DNA of 64,000 bases from Halorubrum depositum (GCF_007671725.1 NZ_VCNM01000001.1:682001-746000); one strand, 5' to 3'; shown: positions 48,155-57,255, numbered from the stretch's first letter. Notes: generated from the sequence alone by a model not told the origin. A program made the numbers and translations.

Positions 48155-48661
48155 CTATCCCTGTAAGATTTCCATAGACTCAGAATCCGAATATCCGTGT
48201 TCGTTCCTGAGGTGTTCCAAGAAACTCTGAGGGCTGGTTGTGACGCCCGTTTTGTAATAGTCACAGTCCGGGCAATCATACTCCGGTTCGAGGCCCATCT
48301 CCACTTCCTCGGGCTTCTCGGAGTCTCCGCCCTCGATGGAGGGGTCGCTCGGCCCGACCATTTCGAGATCGCCTACGCCAAGCCGTTCACCGTACTGGGA
48401 CTTTGCCCAGTCGTAGATTGCGTCCTCGAACTCATCGAACGCTTCATCGGAGTATTCTGTATCCGTGCTGTAAAACTGAATCCACTCCTCAGCGTCCACG
48501 TCGAATCCTAATGCGTGGATTCCATCATCGCCAATAAACGAGATGATGAACGCTTCATCCGACTCTGGACGGATACAATACTCACGAGCCTGATCTTCCA
48601 TACTGAGAACTTCACGCTTTGTGAGAGGACGCGACGGGAGGGAGTCAACTGTCTCTGTCAT
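48155..48661 (-). CDS. zinc-finger accessory protein (168 aa)
   Basis: The ATG at 48661 is preferred over a TTG three codons upstream. The first 110 residues are acidic alpha/beta. The last 45 hold YDCPDCDYYKTG ... SFLEHLRNEHGYSD, a C2H2-type finger (CxxC, HxxxxH). Translated with the barrel protein downstream. Function unknown. Confidence 0.65.
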   Translation of the reverse strand: MTETVDSLPSRPLTKREVLSMEDQAREYCIRPESDEAFIISFIGDDGIHALGFDVDAEEWIQFYSTDTEYSDEAFDEFEDAIYDWAKSQYGERLGVGDLEMVGPSDPSIEGGDSEKPEEVEMGLEPEYDCPDCDYYKTGVTTSPQSFLEHLRNEHGYSDSESMEILQG

Positions 48662-48713
48662 TATAGCCAAGTGGTCGAATCAAGGCCATAAAACTGTCCG
48701 ACCTGTTCAACCC

Positions 48714-48729
48714 CTCGATGCGGTGAATC
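48714..48729 (+). repeat. dispersed repeat, copy 4
   Basis: CTCGATGCGGTGAATC, identical to the copy at 12825-12840, lying between two minus-strand genes and reaching the stop codon of the 62-aa gene. Confidence 0.5.
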
Positions 48730-48916
48730 AGGAGAAGATTTCTTCGGGAGGGATGTTGCCGTTGAGGTGCTGTTCCTTCTCCCACTCGATCTCGCCAGCG
48801 ACCTTCCCGAAGATTTCTGCGGCGATTGTTCGGTCTTCGTAGTCGCGGTTGGGGTTGTCCTTGATGTGTTCGAGTTCGTGTTCCAAGAACGCGAGTTGTT
48901 TCGGGGTCAACTCCAT
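48728..48916 (-). CDS. small helical protein (62 aa)
   Basis: ATG at 48916 (MELTPKQLAFLEHELEHIKD). Probably an all-helical acidic protein (EDRTIAAEIFGKVAGEIEWE). A TATA-like TTTATATACCCACG lies about 25-30 bases upstream of this ATG, which supports it over the in-frame ATG four codons earlier. Function unknown. Confidence 0.6.
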   Translation of the reverse strand: MELTPKQLAFLEHELEHIKDNPNRDYEDRTIAAEIFGKVAGEIEWEKEQHLNGNIPPEEIFS

Positions 48917-48959
48917 ATAAAGAACCACACCCCGTGGGTATATAAATGATAGTGCTTAG

Positions 48960-50576
48960 CTATACGACTTCTTCGAGGCCGCCGAAGTCATTTGTCTGAG
49001 TGCTGAAGATGAATAGAAGACAGTCGCCATTATGGAGACTGATCTTCTGGAGATGGATGTGGTCTAAATTCCCATTCCGCTCCAGAACCTTCTCTCGAAT
49101 CCGTTGGTTGCGCTCTGAATCAAACCTACCCCCATCAATAGGCTTGATTTGCTGTTGTTCTTCATCAATCCCGCCGACTAACAACCGCGTATCGCCGTGA
49201 ATTTCCTTCGAGATTCGATCTGCAATTTGGTCTTCATCCTCTACGCTGGTAAACCAGTCCCGCGCTTTGAACTCGATAACCGTATCTTCAGCTTGCAGAA
49301 TGACCCCTTCAGCATCCAAGCGTTTCGCGTACTTCTCCGCTAATTGATTGAAGAAGTGACTGAGCGGCGATTCAACCCATTCTGAGGCGACGGAGAAGAT
49401 TACGTAAGAGAGAATACTGGTGAGCTGATCGCTGGTTCCAGCCTTCTGGATTCGCTCGTAAACGAGATTCAGCTTTTCCAAGTCTTCAGCTTCCGTCTCG
49501 TTGAATATCTGGAAGCTACCGACCCTGAATGCGTCTTTTGAAAACGGCCTGCCAGCGTGGTAAATCTGCGTCTCTGTTCCATCGTTGAACTGCCGAACGA
49601 GGTCAACGAGCCACGATTCTGCTATCTCAATTTTGTTGCTGGCGAAGGCGATATTGAAATCGTCATGCTCTTTCAGAACGAGGTTGCGTCCGTTCTTACC
49701 TTCGGTGACGCAGTTTTTGTTGTCGTATAGCTTCGACTGGAACGGCTCCATCGAGCTTGCGACTTGATTGAAGTGTTCCCGATAGGACTTGACCTCGTAG
49801 TAGAGACTGTGGAAGTCTTGTAGGAACTCCTCTGTATCGTCGTACAACCGATTTCCGAACTTCACCTGTGTCACGCTATACTCGTTATTCGGAGTTCGTA
49901 GTACCCCCTCGATGAGTTCGTATTCACCTTCGGGTAGGAGGAATTTCTCCTCAAACTCATCTCTCGTGTATTGGAACGCGCAGGTTGAGCTATCTATCTC
50001 GGTGAACACTTGCACCTCGCCCGCATCTCTGTACGCGATTTGAGTGTCACTAATACCGAGCCAGCCGGAGAGAGATTTTGTCTGGTGGCGCTCGTAGTGT
50101 CGGACGATGGTTTCTCCGTCCTGCTGGCGGAACTCGGCGTACTTGTTCACGTTGTCGGTGTCAAGTAGCCGTTCGATCACGTCGACGTTCTTGGTGATCG
50201 ACTTCTCTTTCGAGTCGGTATGGCAAATGAAGATAGAATCGGCGGTTACGATGAGGACAGCGTATTTTCCTTCTTGACGGGCGCTGGTCATCATATTGCT
50301 ACAAAAGTCGTTGACCAGCATTGCACAGCTCTGGTCGTCATGCTCAGGGTAGGTGTCGAAAATCGCCTCGATGAGCATTTCTGGGTTGGGTTCCATATCC
50401 AACTCCGAGAAATGGTGTTCTCCAGTCTGCGCCTCGAATCCATCGAGAACTTCGTTAAAATTCTGAACCGGCTCTGATTCGGTGATTGTCCGGTTGTGGA
50501 GGTCGGAGCTTTGTATCTCCCGATAGTAGACGTAGATCGGGCTTACACTTCTCTCAAAGAGATGTGATTGCTCCAT
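48960..50576 (-). CDS. large accessory protein with AlbA/Schlafen-like end (538 aa)
   Basis: The first 330 residues match nothing I know. Residues about 440-535 contain ILQAEDTVIEFKARDWFTSV, IADRISKEIHGDTRLLVGGI, RIREKVLERNGNLDHIHLQK and DCLLFIFSTQ. An E-F-K strand followed by (L)(L)VGG(I/V) and a later HIHLQKI strand recalls the AlbA_2/Schlafen core. Location beside the RM enzyme and next to the attachment site is typical of a defence or cargo gene. Acidic, no membrane segment. Confidence 0.6.
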   Translation of the reverse strand: MEQSHLFERSVSPIYVYYREIQSSDLHNRTITESEPVQNFNEVLDGFEAQTGEHHFSELDMEPNPEMLIEAIFDTYPEHDDQSCAMLVNDFCSNMMTSARQEGKYAVLIVTADSIFICHTDSKEKSITKNVDVIERLLDTDNVNKYAEFRQQDGETIVRHYERHQTKSLSGWLGISDTQIAYRDAGEVQVFTEIDSSTCAFQYTRDEFEEKFLLPEGEYELIEGVLRTPNNEYSVTQVKFGNRLYDDTEEFLQDFHSLYYEVKSYREHFNQVASSMEPFQSKLYDNKNCVTEGKNGRNLVLKEHDDFNIAFASNKIEIAESWLVDLVRQFNDGTETQIYHAGRPFSKDAFRVGSFQIFNETEAEDLEKLNLVYERIQKAGTSDQLTSILSYVIFSVASEWVESPLSHFFNQLAEKYAKRLDAEGVILQAEDTVIEFKARDWFTSVEDEDQIADRISKEIHGDTRLLVGGIDEEQQQIKPIDGGRFDSERNQRIREKVLERNGNLDHIHLQKISLHNGDCLLFIFSTQTNDFGGLEEVV

Positions 50577-50876
50577 AGACGATGTTCTTCGCTATGGATT
50601 TTGTCGGCGTCAAGAAAAAACTTGGTAGTTGACTGATCTTCAGTTGGTAGAGGCTTCTCGACGTGAAATTTGGAGGTATCTCGGAGGGTGGGGATGGTGA
50701 ATGAACCACGCGACCACCACTCGAATTTGGGGATATGAGGTGATACTGGCACGGCACACGGGGCTACAACCCCCCGTTTTTTATAAGTAGAATTGGTAGT
50801 AGAGTGTAGAGAAGCACGCATCGTGGGGCCTACCGGCAGATTTAGCCCCTTTACCGCCGCCGCAGGCGGCTACGGA
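50577..50876. other. intergenic stretch at the provirus right end
   Basis: No credible gene. A TATA-like CTTATAAAAAAC on the minus strand (about 50776-50788) could start the message of the 538-aa gene with a long leader. Just before the tRNA part lies CCGCC-GCA-GGCGG, a short hairpin. Confidence 0.45.
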
Positions 50877-50927
50877 AGCGCGTCCTTGGTAAGGACGAGA
50901 CCCCGAGTTCAAATCTCGGCCTAGGCT
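50877..50927 (+). other. tRNA-Thr(GGT) 3' half, likely attR
   Basis: CCTT-GGT-AAGG carries the anticodon, CCGAG-TTCAAAT-CTCGG is the T arm, and CCTAGGC plus T is the acceptor 3' strand. The matching GCCTAGG 5' strand and D arm are missing on the left (GCCTACC at about 50829 pairs only partly). GC content jumps at this point. Viruses often integrate at tRNA 3' halves, so this is read as the right attachment site, with the complete tRNA at the unseen left end. Confidence 0.65.
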
Positions 50928-50993
50928 TGTTCTGCCGTTCGTCGTCGTGGCCGCATTCACCACGGTTATGACGCGGGTTGGTGTACCACGACC

Positions 50994-51692
50994 ATGGACT
51001 TCGACTCCGTCTCGACGGTGACCGTCGATTCGTACAGCACGCTCGTGGACATCGGTTCGCAGGAGGCGGTGCTCGAAGCGCACGTCGACGGCCTCGACGA
51101 CGCCGAGAGCGTCTCGCAGCTGTGGCGCGCGCAGTACCTCCAGTACTCGATGATCGCGAACGACATCGACGCCTACCAGCCGTTCTGGGAGCTCATCGGG
51201 CAGGGCCTCCGATACGCGCTCGAAGCGAACGGGTACGACGTGCCGAAGGCGACCCGCGACGAGATCCGGCGCACCGTCTACGAGGACGAGCTGTCGATCT
51301 TCGACGACGTCGAGGACGGGATCCGCCGGATCACCGACCTGGGGTACGAGGTGTACATCGTCTCGAACGGCTCGCCGGAGATGCTGGAGCACCTGGTCGC
51401 GGCGGCGGGCCTCGGCGACGTCGTGACGGACGCGATCAGCGCCGACGAGGTCGAGACGTACAAGCCCGAGGCGGGGATCTACGAGCACGCGGCGGAGCGG
51501 ACCGACACGCCGATCGGCGAGATACTGCACGCCTCCGGCGGTGGGATGCGGGACGTCTGGGGCGCGAAACACGCCGGCATGTCGGCCGCGTGGGTCTCCC
51601 GCCCCGGGAAGACGCTCCCGACGGAGGAGCTGGGCCCTGACCCTGACGTCGTCATCGAGGGGTTCCACGACCTCGCGGACCGGCTGGAGTGA
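50994..51692 (+). CDS. HAD family hydrolase, haloacid dehalogenase type II (232 aa)
   Basis: First chromosomal gene. Motif I TVTVDSYSTLVD (nucleophile Asp), motif II VYIVSNGSP, motif III Lys in ETYKPEAGIY, and motif IV SGGGMRDVWGAKHAGM. The cap resembles 2-haloacid dehalogenases; the natural substrate is unknown. Cytosolic enzyme. High GC and acidic, unlike the provirus on its left. Confidence 0.85.
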   Translation: MDFDSVSTVTVDSYSTLVDIGSQEAVLEAHVDGLDDAESVSQLWRAQYLQYSMIANDIDAYQPFWELIGQGLRYALEANGYDVPKATRDEIRRTVYEDELSIFDDVEDGIRRITDLGYEVYIVSNGSPEMLEHLVAAAGLGDVVTDAISADEVETYKPEAGIYEHAAERTDTPIGEILHASGGGMRDVWGAKHAGMSAAWVSRPGKTLPTEELGPDPDVVIEGFHDLADRLE

Positions 51693-51796
51693 GGGCGATC
51701 GGGTCCGCCCGGACGAGTCGGGCCCGACGGTATCGCTGACGACCGACTGCGCGCGCAGCCGCAACGTCGATACCTGTGGGCGACCACGCTCCGGTC

Positions 51797-52453
51797 ATGA
51801 CCTTCGCCGACCTGTTCGAGCGGGCCGCCGCGCACGACGCGACCGAGGACGAGGTTCGCGTCGCGCTCGCGGATCGCCGATCGGGCTCCGAGAACGAGGG
51901 TGCGTCCGACGACGACGCCGAGAGCGACGCCGATCCCTCCCCCGTCGACCGCGAGCCGAGCCCCGCCCGCGTCGTGGTCGACGCCGACGTCCTCGCGGCG
52001 GACCTCCTCGTCGGCGGCGCTGCCCGCGAGGCGCTCGACGCGCTACGCGCGCACTCGTGGACGACGCTCGTCGCCAGCGACGCCCTCCTCGACGACGCCG
52101 AGGCGGTGATCGCCGCGCTCGCGGACGCCGGCCTCGCGGCCGACTGGCGCGACGCGGTCGAGGCGTGGCGCGAGCCGGTGGCGCACCCGGCGGGCGACCA
52201 CCCGGCGCTGGCCTCGGCGTACCGCGGCACCGCGATGCAGGTGGTGAGCCTCGACCCGTCGCTCACGGGGGCGAGAGCCGCCGCCGGGCTCCGCGACCGA
52301 CTTCCGGTGAGCGTCCGGGAGCCGCGGGCGTTCGCGGCCGTCTTCTCGGCCGAGAAGCTCTACCCCGAGGCCGTCGGCGGCGAGTATCCGGGTCCCGACC
52401 GCGATCCGCGATCGATGGCCCCGGTCGGCGCCGGCGAGGACCAGCACCGATAA
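51797..52453 (+). CDS. PIN-like haloarchaeal protein (218 aa)
   Basis: ATG at 51797 preferred (MTFADLFERAAAHDAT); a GTG at 51776 would add 7 residues. An acidic linker near residues 33-55 is followed by ARVVVDADVLAADLLVGGAA, the start of a PIN-type fold, with LVASDALLDDAEAVIAALAD after it. Catalytic set not complete to my eye. It lies 19 bases ahead of mutY. Confidence 0.65.
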   Translation: MTFADLFERAAAHDATEDEVRVALADRRSGSENEGASDDDAESDADPSPVDREPSPARVVVDADVLAADLLVGGAAREALDALRAHSWTTLVASDALLDDAEAVIAALADAGLAADWRDAVEAWREPVAHPAGDHPALASAYRGTAMQVVSLDPSLTGARAAAGLRDRLPVSVREPRAFAAVFSAEKLYPEAVGGEYPGPDRDPRSMAPVGAGEDQHR

Positions 52454-52472
52454 ACGAGCGCCGAACCGACTG

Positions 52473-53447
52473 ATGATAATGACCGATTCGGACGCGATCG
52501 CGGGCGAGGGGGGCGGCACGGAGGGGCTCGCCGAGGGCGACGCCCCCGAACTGCCGGCCGACCTCGGCGCGGTCCGCGAGGCGCTCGTGGAGTGGTACGA
52601 GGCCGACCACCGCGACTTCCCGTGGCGGCGCACCGAGGACCCCTACGAGGTCCTCGTCAGCGAGGTGATGAGCCAGCAGACGCAGCTCGATCGCGTGGTG
52701 CCCGCGTGGGAGGACTTCCTCGACGAGTGGCCGACGACGGCCGACCTCGCCGCCGCCGACCGCGGCGACGTGGTCTCGTTCTGGTCCGACCACTCGCTCG
52801 GCTACAACAACCGCGCGAAGTACCTCCACGAGGCCGCCGGACAGGTCGAGGACGACTACGGCGGCGAGTTCCCGGAGTCCCCCGACGAGCTGCAGGAGCT
52901 GATGGGCGTCGGCCCGTACACCGCGAACGCGGTGGCGTCGTTCGCGTTCAACAACGGCGACGCGGTCGTCGACACCAACGTGAAGCGCGTGCTCCACCGC
53001 GCGTTCGCGGTCCCCGACGACGACGCGGCGTTCGCGCGAGTCGCCTCCCTGGTCATGCCCGACGGCGAGTCCCGCGTCTGGAACAACGCGATCATGGAGC
53101 TCGGCGGCGTCGCCTGCGGGACGACCCCCCGCTGCGACGAGGCGGGCTGCCCGTGGCGCGGCCGGTGTCACGCGTACGAAACCGGCGACTTCACCGCGCC
53201 CGACGTGCCCGAGCAGCCGAGCTTCGAGGGGAGCCGCCGGCAGTTTCGCGGGCGTGTCGTCCGGACGCTCGGCGAGTACGACGAGCTGCCGTTGGACGAA
53301 CTCGGTCCCCGAGTCCGGGTCGACTACGCGCCCGACGGCGAGCACGGGCGCGAGTGGCTCCGCGGGCTCGTCGACGACCTCGACGACGACGGGCTGGTCG
53401 ACGTCGACGAGGGGGCCGACGGGCCGGTCGTTTGTCTCAGGGACTGA
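52473..53447 (+). CDS. mutY: A/G-specific adenine glycosylase MutY (324 aa)
   Basis: Removes adenine paired with 8-oxoguanine. FPWRRTEDPYEVLVSEVMSQ and QTQLDRVVPAWEDFL match the family start. The helix-hairpin-helix is LMGVGPYTANAVASF, and the catalytic Asp is in AVVDTNVKRVL. The iron-sulfur loop has Cys spaced 5-4-5 (CGTTPRC, DEAGC, PWRGRC), compared with 6-2-5 in the bacterial enzyme. N-terminal 25 residues are acidic and variable. Confidence 0.9.
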   Translation: MIMTDSDAIAGEGGGTEGLAEGDAPELPADLGAVREALVEWYEADHRDFPWRRTEDPYEVLVSEVMSQQTQLDRVVPAWEDFLDEWPTTADLAAADRGDVVSFWSDHSLGYNNRAKYLHEAAGQVEDDYGGEFPESPDELQELMGVGPYTANAVASFAFNNGDAVVDTNVKRVLHRAFAVPDDDAAFARVASLVMPDGESRVWNNAIMELGGVACGTTPRCDEAGCPWRGRCHAYETGDFTAPDVPEQPSFEGSRRQFRGRVVRTLGEYDELPLDELGPRVRVDYAPDGEHGREWLRGLVDDLDDDGLVDVDEGADGPVVCLRD

Positions 53448-53532
53448 GTCTCCGGGTTCCCGCCCGCCGTCTCGATACGTGCCGAACGCGTGAACCGTCA
53501 CCCGTTTATCACCGGGGACGGAATAGAGGGCC

Positions 53533-53931
53533 ATGAGCGAGACCGTCGATTCCGACCTCTACGCGCGGACGAAGGCCCTGCTGGAGCCGGGCGACATCGA
53601 ACTCCTGGGCTGTATCGTCCACACGACGCTCGGCGGGCAGGAGGACCTCGAGATGCACGAGCTCACGGTCGCCGCCAACGACGTCATCGCCGAGCACGCC
53701 GGCAAGGGCGAGGCGTACATCGAGGCCGGCAACGACGACACGAGCTTCTCGTCGAACCAGTTCCAGGGGCTCACCCTCGACGGCGAGGAGTTCGTCTGGG
53801 AGTGCCAGCAGCTCCTCCGGGACGGCACCTTCGACCTGGTGTTCTACTACGAGGCCGGCGTCGACCAGGCGGTGCTCGCCGACGACCTCGCCGCGCTCGA
53901 CGACGTCGAGCGCGTGACGCAGGTGCCCTGA
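53533..53931 (+). CDS. haloarchaeal conserved protein, DUF5778-like (132 aa)
   Basis: Reads MSETVDSDLYARTKALLEPG, with DIELLGCIVHTTLGGQEDLE, and FDLVFYYEAGVDQAVLADDL near the end. The pattern fits a small haloarchaeal family of unknown function; the DUF number is from memory. Confidence 0.6.
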   Translation: MSETVDSDLYARTKALLEPGDIELLGCIVHTTLGGQEDLEMHELTVAANDVIAEHAGKGEAYIEAGNDDTSFSSNQFQGLTLDGEEFVWECQQLLRDGTFDLVFYYEAGVDQAVLADDLAALDDVERVTQVP

Positions 53932-53953
53932 GGCGGCGAACTTCGAGGCTCCC

Positions 53954-54610
53954 GTGAGCGATACCGTCCTCGTCCCCGGCGGCCGCGACGTGCGCGCGAG
54001 CCTCGACACCGCCGCGGGCGACGGCGACACGGCCGGTTTGGACCGGGACGGCGACGCCCGCGCCGACGCGGTCGTCGTCGCCTGCCCGCCCCACCCCCAG
54101 CAGCGGGGCCACCGCGGCGACGAGCGACTGCGGGCGGTGAGCGACGCGCTGACCGACCGCGGGGTCGACTGCCTCCGCTTCGACTACGGCGACTGGGACG
54201 AGGGGTACGGCGAGAGCACGGACGCCGACAACGCGGTCGCGTGGGCCGCCGAGCGCTACGAGCGCGTCGGGCTGTTCGGCTTCTCATTCGGGGGAACGGT
54301 CGCGCTCGTGACGGCCGCCTCGCGCCCCAGTCTCGCCGGCGTCTGCGCGCTCGCACCCACGGCCCGGCTGAACCCCGACGTCGACGCGGTCGCGGCGCTC
54401 GACGACCTCGTCGATCTCGGCGTGCCGGCGCGGATCCTGTACGCGACCCGCGACTCGACGGCCGACTGGGAGCCCGTCGTGGAGCGGGCCGAGGAGCTGG
54501 GAATCGAGACGAGAGCGTTCGACTCCGACCACTTCTTCGTGGGGCGTGCCGGTGACGTGGGAGCGGACGCGGCGAGCTTTTTCGCGCCGCGTCCGGGCAG
54601 AAGCGTATAA
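53954..54610 (+). CDS. alpha/beta hydrolase (218 aa)
   Basis: GTG start. CPPHPQQRGHRGDERLRAVS, then CLRFDYGDWDEGYGEST, then the nucleophile elbow LFGFSFGGTVALV and a C-terminal DSDHFFVG His. This is a dienelactone-hydrolase/acyl-peptidase-like cytosolic enzyme; substrate unknown. Confidence 0.8.
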   Translation: MSDTVLVPGGRDVRASLDTAAGDGDTAGLDRDGDARADAVVVACPPHPQQRGHRGDERLRAVSDALTDRGVDCLRFDYGDWDEGYGESTDADNAVAWAAERYERVGLFGFSFGGTVALVTAASRPSLAGVCALAPTARLNPDVDAVAALDDLVDLGVPARILYATRDSTADWEPVVERAEELGIETRAFDSDHFFVGRAGDVGADAASFFAPRPGRSV

Positions 54611-54691
54611 ACGGCAGTCGGTTATCGCCGTGCTAACGGCCGGTGAACGAACTGGCACATATAAGCCCCACACGGGCGACAGCTACCATTC

Positions 54692-55402
54692 GTGGTCTCT
54701 CCCCTCAATACGTTGAAAGGCCGGATCGCAGGGCTCGTCCCGGCGCGAGCGTATCCCGTACTGAAGGGCGCACGCGCGTCGGTCTTCTACGACCCGGATC
54801 GGGTCAAGGCCCCTCACGGAAGGGACTCCGTCCCGGAGACCCTCTCGACGGAACACGTCAGAGACGCCGAGGTCGTCCCGTCTCGAGAGGAGATGCTGGA
54901 AGCGTTCCCGCAGGGCGGACGCGTCGCGGAGTTGGGGACGGACGAGGGGGATTTCTCCGAGCAGATCCTCTCGATAACGGACCCCGACGAACTGTACTTG
55001 ATCGACGTCTGGGAGTCGACGGAGTTCAGCGACCGGAGCGTCGAGGAGGTGAAAACCAGGTACGCGGAGCAGATCGCGGACGGAACCGTGGAAGTCCTGC
55101 CGGAGCGACCGGACGTCGCCCTCGAACGCTTCGAAGACGGGTCCCTCGACTGGGCGTACATCGACACCACCCACACGTACGAGCAAACGCTGAACGAGCT
55201 GCGGATCTGCAGAGAGAAAGTGAAATCCGACGGCGTCATCGCCGGACACGATTACTGCCTCGGTGACGTCCCCGAGGGGCGGCGGTACGGCGTCATCGCC
55301 GCGGTTCACGAGTTCTGCGCGGAGTCTGAGATGGAGTTGACGTACCTGTCGCTCGAAACCCACGGCCACAGCAGCTTCGCGATAGAGCGGCTCGACTCGT
55401 AG
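54692..55402 (+). CDS. class I SAM-dependent methyltransferase (236 aa)
   Basis: GTG start; a TATA box CACATATAAGC about 30 bases upstream suggests a leaderless mRNA. Motif I is GRVAELGTDEGDFSEQILS, then ELYLIDVWES, and LDWAYIDTTHTYEQTLNELR. This resembles the Methyltransf_24 group that acts on sugars or small molecules. Lower GC than its neighbours, so possibly acquired. Confidence 0.8.
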   Translation: MVSPLNTLKGRIAGLVPARAYPVLKGARASVFYDPDRVKAPHGRDSVPETLSTEHVRDAEVVPSREEMLEAFPQGGRVAELGTDEGDFSEQILSITDPDELYLIDVWESTEFSDRSVEEVKTRYAEQIADGTVEVLPERPDVALERFEDGSLDWAYIDTTHTYEQTLNELRICREKVKSDGVIAGHDYCLGDVPEGRRYGVIAAVHEFCAESEMELTYLSLETHGHSSFAIERLDS

Positions 55403-55446
55403 CGTGGAAATCGCCGGTGTGCCGAATACGGCGGCTTCGGGTGCCG

Positions 55447-55776
55447 TCAGTTGTAGCCGCGCCAGCGACGTCCGCACTCCTTGCACTTGAAAAAGCGCGT
55501 CGGCGGCTCGTCGGCGGCCCCGGTCTGTTTGATCGTGTACCACGCCTCGCCGTGGCCGCACTCGTCGCAGACGACGTCGGTCGCGGTCGGCTTCCCCTCG
55601 AAGTTCGCGCCCTCCTCCGTCTCGATCACCTCGTCGCCGGTCTGTTCCGTGGTCGACTCGAAGTCGGCCGCGAGCGCCTCGTCGCGCTCGGCGGTGCCGC
55701 CGCAGTCGTCGTTCTGACACACCATCTCCCCGTCGACGGAGACCATCATCGAGCCGCAGTCGTCACAGAACTGCAT
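55447..55776 (-). CDS. transcription factor S (109 aa)
   Basis: Archaeal TFS, related to TFIIS/RPA12, which helps stalled RNA polymerase cut its transcript. N-terminal ribbon FCDDCGSMM...VCQNDDCGG and C-terminal ribbon VCDECGHGEAWYTIKQTGAA, PPTRFFKCKECGRRW. The usual acidic pair before the last ribbon strand reads ADEP here. Confidence 0.9.
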   Translation of the reverse strand: MQFCDDCGSMMVSVDGEMVCQNDDCGGTAERDEALAADFESTTEQTGDEVIETEEGANFEGKPTATDVVCDECGHGEAWYTIKQTGAADEPPTRFFKCKECGRRWRGYN

Positions 55777-56139
55777 ATACGCGTCGCGTACGGTACGGAG
55801 CGGTTTAGCTCCCGTGACTGCGCTCTAGACGAGGACGGATACGGAGCCGGATTGTGACGTGGTTTCCTCAACGACACGGGGACGACCTTCAAAGCCCCAG
55901 CCGCGCTCGGCTCCCACAGCTCGCTGCGGTCCTCGGTCGCTGCGCTCCCTGCGGTCCTTGCGTCGCTGGGGTTCGCCGAGCGCGGCTGCCCCTTTGAGTC
56001 CCACCCCGCACCGCAACCGCACAGCACCTCACGCCTCCCCAGCCTCGTCGCTGGCGCCGACGGCGCCAGCGACTCCCTCGCGCGCGCTCCTCACGCCCGG
56101 TGGGCGCTCGGAGGCGCGCGCCGCCGCACCGTCGGCCAT
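55777..56139. other. intergenic stretch
   Basis: No gene recognised. The middle has GC-rich CGCTGCGCTCCCTGCGG-type sequence often seen between haloarchaeal genes, and TTTATAAACC at 56139-56148 falls in the 3' end of the next gene. Frames here read Ala/Arg/Ser-rich and are rejected. Confidence 0.5.
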
Positions 56140-57255
56140 TTATAAACCATCGTCGGTGCTCCCGACCCGCTCCCACGCGAGGTGCGCGACGATCCCGAGC
56201 AGGAACGCGACGCCGAGGTTCGTCGCCAGCGCGACGAGCCCGATCGCGACCGAGAGCGCGACGTTCTCGGAGTCGAGGGCGTTGCGCGCGAGCGAGACGG
56301 CGACGATCGCGAGCAGCGCGCCGAGCATTGCCACCGGGAACGCGCCGAGGAGTGCGGGCGTCGCGAAGGGGACGGCGAGGAGGTAGCCGGCACCGAGGAC
56401 GACGTTGGCGCCGCCGGTGCGCGCGCCGAACGCGTGCTTGCCGGCGACCCCGTCGCAGCCGTGACACATCGGGATCCCGCCGAGCGGCACCGCGAGCAGG
56501 TTCGTCGCGCCCATGCTCGCCGACAGCTCGTCCGGCGTCACCTCGGCGTCGAACAGGTCGGCGAAGAGGAGGGAGGTCGCCAGCGCGGCGTTCCCGATCG
56601 TCATCGCGAGCTGCGCGACCACGCCGTCGGCCGTCCGCCGGGTGACCGCCGCGGAGAACGCCGAGAGGGACGGCGTCGGCGGCGACCCGGGCCACTGCGG
56701 TGCCGGGACGCCCGCGGTGGCGACCGCGATCGCGACGCCCGCGACCGCCACCGCGAGCGCGCTCGCCTTCCGGTGCCCGGCGAGCGCCGCGAGCGCGGCG
56801 ATTCCCACGCCGACCGCCGCGAGGACCGGGTCGCCGAGCGCGAGGTCGACGCCGGTCTGCAGCAGGATCAGCCCGACCGCGAACTGCACCCCGCGGATCA
56901 CCGGTTCGCCGATCCAGCGCTCCACCCGCGCGAGCGTCCCGGAGAGCCCGATCGCGAGGAGGAGGACCCCGAGGATCAGCCCCGCGAGCGCGAGCTCGGC
57001 GTACGTCAGCGCGCCCGCGATCGCCAGCGCCGCCAGCGCCTTCATCGGCTCGACCGACACGGGGAGCCCGTACCGGACCCCCCAGACGACTTGGAAGACG
57101 CCGAAGCCGACGAGCGCGTGCGGCAGCGACACGTCGGTCAACAGCGCCAGCGCGACCACGAGCGGGATGACCGTAATCGAATCCCCTATCGCTCCGGTGA
57201 GCGCTCCCGGACCGAACTCGATCCCGCGCCGTCGCGCCGCTCCGACGATTCCCAC
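56140..57255 (-). CDS. MOT1/SulP-like molybdate or sulfate transporter (371 aa)
   Basis: Ten or so membrane helices. GALTGAIGDSITVIPLVVAL at the start, GLPVSVEPMKALAALAIAGA (P-x-x-x-x-x-P-M-K signature) and NLLAVPLGGIPMCHGCDGVA are typical of the MOT1 putative sulfate/molybdate permeases. Integral membrane protein; substrate not fixed by sequence alone. Confidence 0.82.
   Translation of the reverse strand: MGIVGAARRRGIEFGPGALTGAIGDSITVIPLVVALALLTDVSLPHALVGFGVFQVVWGVRYGLPVSVEPMKALAALAIAGALTYAELALAGLILGVLLLAIGLSGTLARVERWIGEPVIRGVQFAVGLILLQTGVDLALGDPVLAAVGVGIAALAALAGHRKASALAVAVAGVAIAVATAGVPAPQWPGSPPTPSLSAFSAAVTRRTADGVVAQLAMTIGNAALATSLLFADLFDAEVTPDELSASMGATNLLAVPLGGIPMCHGCDGVAGKHAFGARTGGANVVLGAGYLLAVPFATPALLGAFPVAMLGALLAIVAVSLARNALDSENVALSVAIGLVALATNLGVAFLLGIVAHLAWERVGSTDDGL

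Noticed and set aside
50543..50821. A 92-codon minus-strand frame before the 538-aa gene
   Set aside because: Composition is neutral to basic and unlike neighbouring proteins, and it overlaps the better-supported start at 50576.
50829..50927. A complete tRNA-Thr gene at the provirus right end
   Set aside because: GCCTACC on the left pairs only partly with CCTAGGC, and no D arm can be drawn between it and the anticodon arm.
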